A DNA stretch of 64,000 bases from Pseudobutyrivibrio sp. YE44 (lineage in GTDB: Bacteria > Bacillota > Clostridia > Lachnospirales > Lachnospiraceae), in the NCBI RefSeq assembly GCF_900104335.1, contig NZ_FMXT01000010.1, positions 23,898 through 87,897 on the forward strand, in the 5' to 3' direction. Within the stretch, counting starts at the first letter, position 1. Each line of letters starts with the position of its first letter. This document shows positions 60,901 to 64,000 of the stretch, piece after piece. Below the pieces are notes generated by a model, which did no database searches, was not told where the DNA came from, and worked only from the letters and a program-made list of their open reading frames with translations. The position numbers and the translations under genes are program-made.

Positions 60901-62695
60901 ATTGATAGAAGGTAGCTGATACATTCACATCTTCCTCTGGCATTATGAACTTGTAGTTATCTCCATCCTTGGTAATGGCTACTGCCTGGCTAGAGGCTGT
61001 TTCTGCAGTAAGAGTTCTAAGGGCATAGCCTTGGTTTGGAGTAATCTCAATAGTTACCTCATCACGAGCCTTGGCTGTAGAGGCACAGGAAATAGTTCCA
61101 TTTCCGTCTGTTGTGGTAGTGATAGCATGGTTCTGTGGAATTATGTTAAAGTTCTTAGTTGCTGTGCCAGAATAGTTTCCTTTAAAGGTTATATCTACAG
61201 TGTAGCTTCCAACTTCAATCGGAGTTTTGCTTTCTGTCTCCACAATGTCATAGTCCACATCTTTTTCTAATGTGGTAGTGCCATACATAACATCTGGCCA
61301 CTGTTCTATGCCGTTGTAGGTTAAACTAGTTGATGATAGATTGATATCACTATCTGTTAATTCTTTTGCTAATATATTGAAATCTTTATAAATGCTTAAT
61401 GAAACATCCTGGTACCTAACATAGGCTCTATACTTACCATACTCAGTTGGTGGTACTGTTGTCTGCGGATAATTGATAATATTCGTATCTATGCTTTTAA
61501 AACGAATAGAGTCAGAGAACGCTTCCGTAGGGAACTCACCAGTTTTAACAACACTAGCTACAACCGTTTCTTCTCCATAAATAATGTCATTTACAGTAAT
61601 AGTTGCTGTCTGGGCTCCTATAGTACAACCTTCAACATCACATATTGCAGTTGCTGTTGCTCCATCTACAGTGTAGTTCCAATTATGTTCATGGTCCGAT
61701 GCTGTTGCACCAAGCATCATCATTCTCATCTGTGGAGCTGCCTGCATCTCAGGTATCACCTGCACCACTATAGTTGGCAGTTCACAAGCTACCTCATATA
61801 GCCAAGAAATCTCCGGCACAATGATATAGGTAGATTCCTGGGAGAAATCAAAATTCCCAAAGGTGCTTCTATCAGCATCTATTTTCCATTTTAGATCATC
61901 AAAGGTTACTGCTTCTGTTGTAGTGATAGTCTGTGTAACTATCTCATATTCATCAGGTTTTATAGCTTCCCCTTGTTGTTCCATCTGCTCTGGTTCTTCT
62001 TGAGGTTCTTCTTGAGGTTCTTCTTCATCTAATTCTTCAGCCTTAGCAACAATACTTGGGAAAAGCTTATCCATAATCCCAGTTAGTATTGGTTCTTCTG
62101 GCTCAGCTGTTTCTGAAGAATTTCCAGCATCTCCAGATTCTCCACTTCCTGATTCTACCTCTGAGTTCCCCCCATTAGTTATTGTTTCCGACTGAGGTAC
62201 ACTTTCATTTGTGGACTCACTTTCTTCATCTGTCTGATCTGCATTCTCTGTATTTCCAAGGCCGTCTGTCTCATCTGAATTTACTGTATTTTCAGAGTCC
62301 TCTGCTCCTTCAGAATTGCCTACAATCACCTCTTCATTTTGAGTTACCGATTCTTCTGGAGATTCATCTGAATCCTCACTCACTTCATCTTCCTCTGGGG
62401 CAATTGTTTCCTGTGGCACAACATTTTCAGGAGTTGTTTCTTTCAATTGCCTGGTTTCAATTTGCTCATCTTTTTCAACAATTGCAGTCAAAGTTGCAGG
62501 AAAAATAATGTCATTTATGCTAGCTCCAACTGTAAGCTCTTGATATTGCACGTTTTCTGGAATTGCTTCAAAAGACACAATTCTTCCAGACGACCCTCTC
62601 AGCTCGTCTGCTATAGCATTTATATTTAAGCCAGTCACAATGAGTAACAGCGACATAACAAGTGCTGACAGCTGTCTCAATCTGATTCCTTTCAT
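57989..62695 (-). CDS. Large cell-surface protein with Ig-like/MBG-YDG-type repeats and C-terminal TM anchor
   Basis: 1568 residues. A signal peptide (1-30) is followed by an acidic Ser/Glu/Thr-rich low-complexity region (about 80-230, with EEPQEEPQEEPEQ). Beta-sandwich repeats follow: an MBG-like unit (near 440-500), a bacterial-repeat unit with DGNGTISCAS and DVNVSATFYQYV, several more (near 620-1050), and a YDG-type unit (KTYDGTTDVSIDWNDVELAG). A Ser/Gly-rich spacer (about 1197-1270) then leads to a C-terminal globular part and a single TM helix (about 1540-1562) with a basic tail. No LPXTG motif is seen. Adhesion or wall association is likely; ligand unknown. GGAGGG precedes the start. 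Confidence 0.85.
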   Translation of the reverse strand: MKGIRLRQLSALVMSLLLIVTGLNINAIADELRGSSGRIVSFEAIPENVQYQELTVGASINDIIFPATLTAIVEKDEQIETRQLKETTPENVVPQETIAPEEDEVSEDSDESPEESVTQNEEVIVGNSEGAEDSENTVNSDETDGLGNTENADQTDEESESTNESVPQSETITNGGNSEVESGSGESGDAGNSSETAEPEEPILTGIMDKLFPSIVAKAEELDEEEPQEEPQEEPEQMEQQGEAIKPDEYEIVTQTITTTEAVTFDDLKWKIDADRSTFGNFDFSQESTYIIVPEISWLYEVACELPTIVVQVIPEMQAAPQMRMMMLGATASDHEHNWNYTVDGATATAICDVEGCTIGAQTATITVNDIIYGEETVVASVVKTGEFPTEAFSDSIRFKSIDTNIINYPQTTVPPTEYGKYRAYVRYQDVSLSIYKDFNILAKELTDSDINLSSTSLTYNGIEQWPDVMYGTTTLEKDVDYDIVETESKTPIEVGSYTVDITFKGNYSGTATKNFNIIPQNHAITTTTDGNGTISCASTAKARDEVTIEITPNQGYALRTLTAETASSQAVAITKDGDNYKFIMPEEDVNVSATFYQYVSLEDAAVTISITRDEVAVTGSPRYGDTLTTSLSVAATDVTYKWYHHDDIEAGTPVDNAQVLGTGTTYQVAGTDIGKSLVVVATQETWLPLQQTNGTPITKYALTAAVTQKSGAAITSEHARGLLDIDYANETITVNDDVYELQLSGQLPDLLEDNSFIVKVRKKASEDGYVAAGDWVEVTIVGRPSAPSVTGHKASTSSAEDGYITSSVEGLEYKATGATSYSKLAATTKLTAGEYLVRVAATVSAFASKPATVTIGTKATPEISTTTDIVLTYGSEVSDLVMNNRCQAKVESTDVAGTFAIVGSVSNPLSVKTEPYEITVKFTPENTEEYNEVTGIVSVTITKATPVITWPTATMLTVGQSLNESTLSGGSGTPTGSFAWKSSGTEMTESGQQSYPVVFTPNDTDNYKTAEQNVNVQVSDKEIASAATPPEAKANLIYSGETQALITAGTSITGTVKYSTAENGEYTTTIPTGNLPGNYKVWWMIEGDRLHENSAKASIDVTMAKKTLTPSINSTPEKTYDGTTDVSIDWNDVELAGIVTDDEVFVISGQAAFEDAEVGENKVINITSLTLGGGDKDNYALGTDVLEITGTIKATTTPAGGGGSSSSSGGSGGSSSGGSSSSSSGGSSGGSSSSSSGGATGGSGSSSASGTSSGSASAGATGKSTASPQPSATTGTTPATTQQEPGTIIDRLKKKVSAKKTQEREEAEAAKIDEEDQQNLENQAETEDTENQQDQTDSELALKDVPVSFEVGEGAIVMQLENSDKELLSAYLPDAKAAAKSILTEEQYSKVEAGSIVEIKIEMTPINESEIPPAERASIEIGMEYLKKEVPNIQMADYMDISMYLKMGNESWNIVSETVEPISIVIKIPDTYKGLSDDYYILRLHDGELTLLPDQDNDKDTITISTSHFSTYALMYDQTKKTGLMKFVTGASALSPTVKRNFALLVGILILAVSFILLRSRKMAEHK

Positions 62696-63023
62696 TTTTG
62701 TGACCCTCCATACTTCAAAAACTCCATAGAGTTACCCATTTCTAAGATTATATCGGCTAGTTAATTCTTGATTTAAATATCGTTCACAAAATTTTCGAAT
62801 TTGACTGACTTTTTTGATAATAATACGCAAAATATTGTATACATACTTTTTCTTCCCACAAATACTAGATTATTATTGTCAGATATATTACTATAGAAAA
62901 CAGAAATAAAGTTGATTGCTACTGACAAATTCATGATTTGTCTGCAGTAATCTATAGGTTCTTGTTTTTCTGATGAAAATCAAGAACCTATTCTTAAAAT
63001 ATCAATAATATAGGAGGATTATT
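62696..63023. other. Intergenic region between surface protein and PNPOx-like gene
   Basis: No gene is visible. It holds AT-rich promoter-like DNA for the two divergent genes and an inverted repeat AGGTTCTTG/CAAGAACCT (62956-62989, inner pairing also possible) upstream of the PNPOx-like start. An ACAAAT/ATTTGT hairpin is at about 62924-62942. No T-run follows the first, so an operator or leader fold is likelier than a terminator. Confidence 0.4.
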
Positions 63024-63416
63024 ATGCAAGAGGTTTATGAGTTTCTTAAGAAATGCGGTACATATTATTTAGCAACAGTTGACGGTGATCAGCCAAGAGT
63101 TCGTCCTTTCGGTACAATCAATATCTTTGAGGATAAGCTTTATATCCAAACTGGTAAGGTTAAGGATGTATCAAAGCAGATTCAGAAGAATCCTAAGGTA
63201 GAGATTTGTGGCTTTGCTGATGGAAAATGGGTTCGTGTTGCTGGCGAACTTGTACGTGACGACAGAATCGAAGCAAAAAAGAGCATGCTTGACGCATACC
63301 CTTCTCTTCAAAATATGTATTCTGCTGAGGATGACAACACAGAGGTGCTTTACTTCAAGAATGCAACAGCAACCTTCTCATCCTTTACAGAAGCTCCACG
63401 CAGTGTAACATTTTAA
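63024..63416 (+). CDS. Pyridoxamine 5'-phosphate oxidase-like flavin-binding protein
   Basis: 130-residue split-barrel protein (PNPOx family). The opening KKCGTYYLATVDGDQPRVRPF and GTINIFEDKLYIQT match the small FMN-binding subgroup common in gut anaerobes; the C-terminal ATFSSFTEAPRSVTF ends the family. It may bind FMN or F420-like cofactor; reduction of an unknown substrate is inferred. AGGAGG lies 8 bases upstream of the ATG; the gene is monocistronic. Confidence 0.9.
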   Translation: MQEVYEFLKKCGTYYLATVDGDQPRVRPFGTINIFEDKLYIQTGKVKDVSKQIQKNPKVEICGFADGKWVRVAGELVRDDRIEAKKSMLDAYPSLQNMYSAEDDNTEVLYFKNATATFSSFTEAPRSVTF

Positions 63417-63691
63417 TTAATTGACATTATCATATATAGTTCCAACACTGTGCTTGAGTTCCAACATTGTGTTTGGATTTTTGCAATATGTTTAATCCTC
63501 TAGTCATATTATTTGAGGTTTAATCGCATGCGCAGGAAAGGTTAAAAATAGTAAAATGAAGCTGGTTACGGAACACGATAGGTTTTCTATCATTTCTTCC
63601 GTAACCATTTTTATTAAATTGAAATCATTTACGGTAAACACATTCAATATACTACCATTTTCCGTAAATACCATCTCAAATTCATATGAAG
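63417..63691. other. Intergenic stretch with tandem repeat and hairpin
   Basis: Two 19-bp tandem copies (AGTTCCAACACTGTGCTTG and a two-mismatch copy) lie at 63438-63475. GGTTACGGAA/TTCCGTAACC with an inner GATAG/CTATC pairing (63564-63606) then ATTTTTATT resembles a plus-strand terminator. A TTTACGG motif recurs three times near the end. No gene is seen. Confidence 0.5.
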
Positions 63692-64000
63692 TGCACTAGT
63701 CAACTAAAAGTAGACACGATTTCTAATTTTTCGTCATTCATTTTAGGCATAGTACTCCCGGTATTGTTTTGGAGTCAGGTAGTTTAAAGAGTAAGCAGGG
63801 CGTTCCTCATTGAAGAACACGATATAATTAGCTATTTCTTCAGCTATATTTTCTGTGCTTGTAAGATGTAGATCCATGAACATTTCTGCTTTCATCCATC
63901 CATTTATTGCCTCCATCGCTGCATTATCTGTAGGTGTTCCAGCACGGGACATTGAATGAACGATGTTGTACAAAGGTAAAAGTTCATTAAAACTTTTAGA
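63692..64000 (-). mobile_element. End of an IS3-family insertion sequence
   Basis: The transposase stop is at 63743; about 50 bp further out the sequence TGCACTAGTCAACTAAAAG at 63692 has the TG end expected of IS3-type termini. The rest of the element lies outside the window, so the exact end is provisional. Confidence 0.55.
63743..64000 (-). CDS. IS3-family transposase OrfB, C-terminal part
   Basis: Open to the window edge and ending at 63743. It encodes the end of a DDE integrase core: LYNIVHSMSRAGTPTDNAAM containing the Asp-Asn region, the catalytic Glu in AAMEAINGWMKAE, and a C-terminal YIVFFNEERPAYSLNYLTP motif of IS3/IS150 transposases. The N-terminal part and the frameshifted OrfA are outside the window. 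Confidence 0.88.
   Translation of the reverse strand, partial: SKSFNELLPLYNIVHSMSRAGTPTDNAAMEAINGWMKAEMFMDLHLTSTENIAEEIANYIVFFNEERPAYSLNYLTPKQYREYYA

Noticed and set aside
63438..63475. Two 19-bp tandem repeats as a possible CRISPR or iteron array
   Set aside because: Only two directly adjacent imperfect copies, no spacers and no cas or rep genes nearby.
1..64000. tRNA, rRNA or CRISPR loci
   Set aside because: I looked for tRNA cloverleaf ends, rRNA signatures and repeated spacers and saw none; a tRNAscan run would be needed to exclude a divergent tRNA.

Overview
The window looks like chromosome from a low-GC, strictly anaerobic Firmicute, most probably a Lachnospiraceae of the Butyrivibrio/Pseudobutyrivibrio type. 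This is an inference from gene content (D-proline reductase, FabK, pyridine-linked glutamate dehydrogenase, RibU, DUF1836 and DUF4317 proteins, YerC-type TrpR relative) and from a double-hairpin intergenic repeat of a kind I associate with that family. Almost all genes lie on the minus strand.

Layout. 1-12.6 kb is an amino-acid fermentation module: ornithine/acetylornithine aminotransferase (cut by the window edge), proline racemase, a divergent LysR regulator, an amino-acid ABC transporter with an embedded cytidylate-kinase-like gene, D-proline reductase (prdC, prdA, a small duplicated-domain gene, prdB), an Lrp regulator and glutamate dehydrogenase. Together they fit import of an amino acid, ornithine to proline conversion, racemisation and reduction to 5-aminovalerate, with glutamate oxidation supplying reductant. 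12.7-14.5 kb is a decayed metal-homeostasis locus: a frameshifted Fur/Zur gene and fragments of CobW-type GTPases and a DUF1980-type protein. 14.5-19.5 kb is accessory DNA: large serine recombinase, ORF6N protein, two XRE regulators, a MobC-like protein and an oriT-like hairpin region without a relaxase. 19.5-28.5 kb is the phosphate regulon (pstSCAB, phoU, HD phosphohydrolase, Na/Pi cotransporter, phoB, phoR, and a small membrane protein), with three near-identical 11-bp-phased Pho boxes. 28.6-33.7 kb holds RlmD, PcrA, DUF1836 and YerC. 34-36.9 kb is asnS-asnA. 36.9-47.7 kb is mixed: DUF4317, a secreted beta-helix protein, PepF, an SPFH protein, a lipoprotein, ribU with FMN riboswitch, and a DHH phosphoesterase. 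47.8-57.9 kb is a complete type II fatty-acid synthesis operon (acpP-accBCDA-fabH-fabK-fabD-fabG-fabF-fabZ-marR). The end carries a 1568-residue surface protein, a PNPOx-like protein and the end of an IS3-family element.

Most interesting. (1) asnS-asnA is preceded by a perfect promoter, a 24-codon leader peptide with 11 Asn codons, and mutually exclusive antiterminator/terminator hairpins. This is classical ribosome-mediated attenuation for an operon that Firmicutes usually control by a T-box. (2) Two about 160-nt elements inside the fab operon have diverged with compensatory changes in their stems, indicating a structured RNA or a structured mobile repeat. (3) A GC-rich, strongly foldable 135-nt segment separates asnS from asnA. 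(4) PrdB carries Cys where the characterised enzyme has selenocysteine. (5) The Pho boxes predict a new small Pho-regulon membrane protein.

All calls come from reading the sequence and from memory of protein families; no database search was run.
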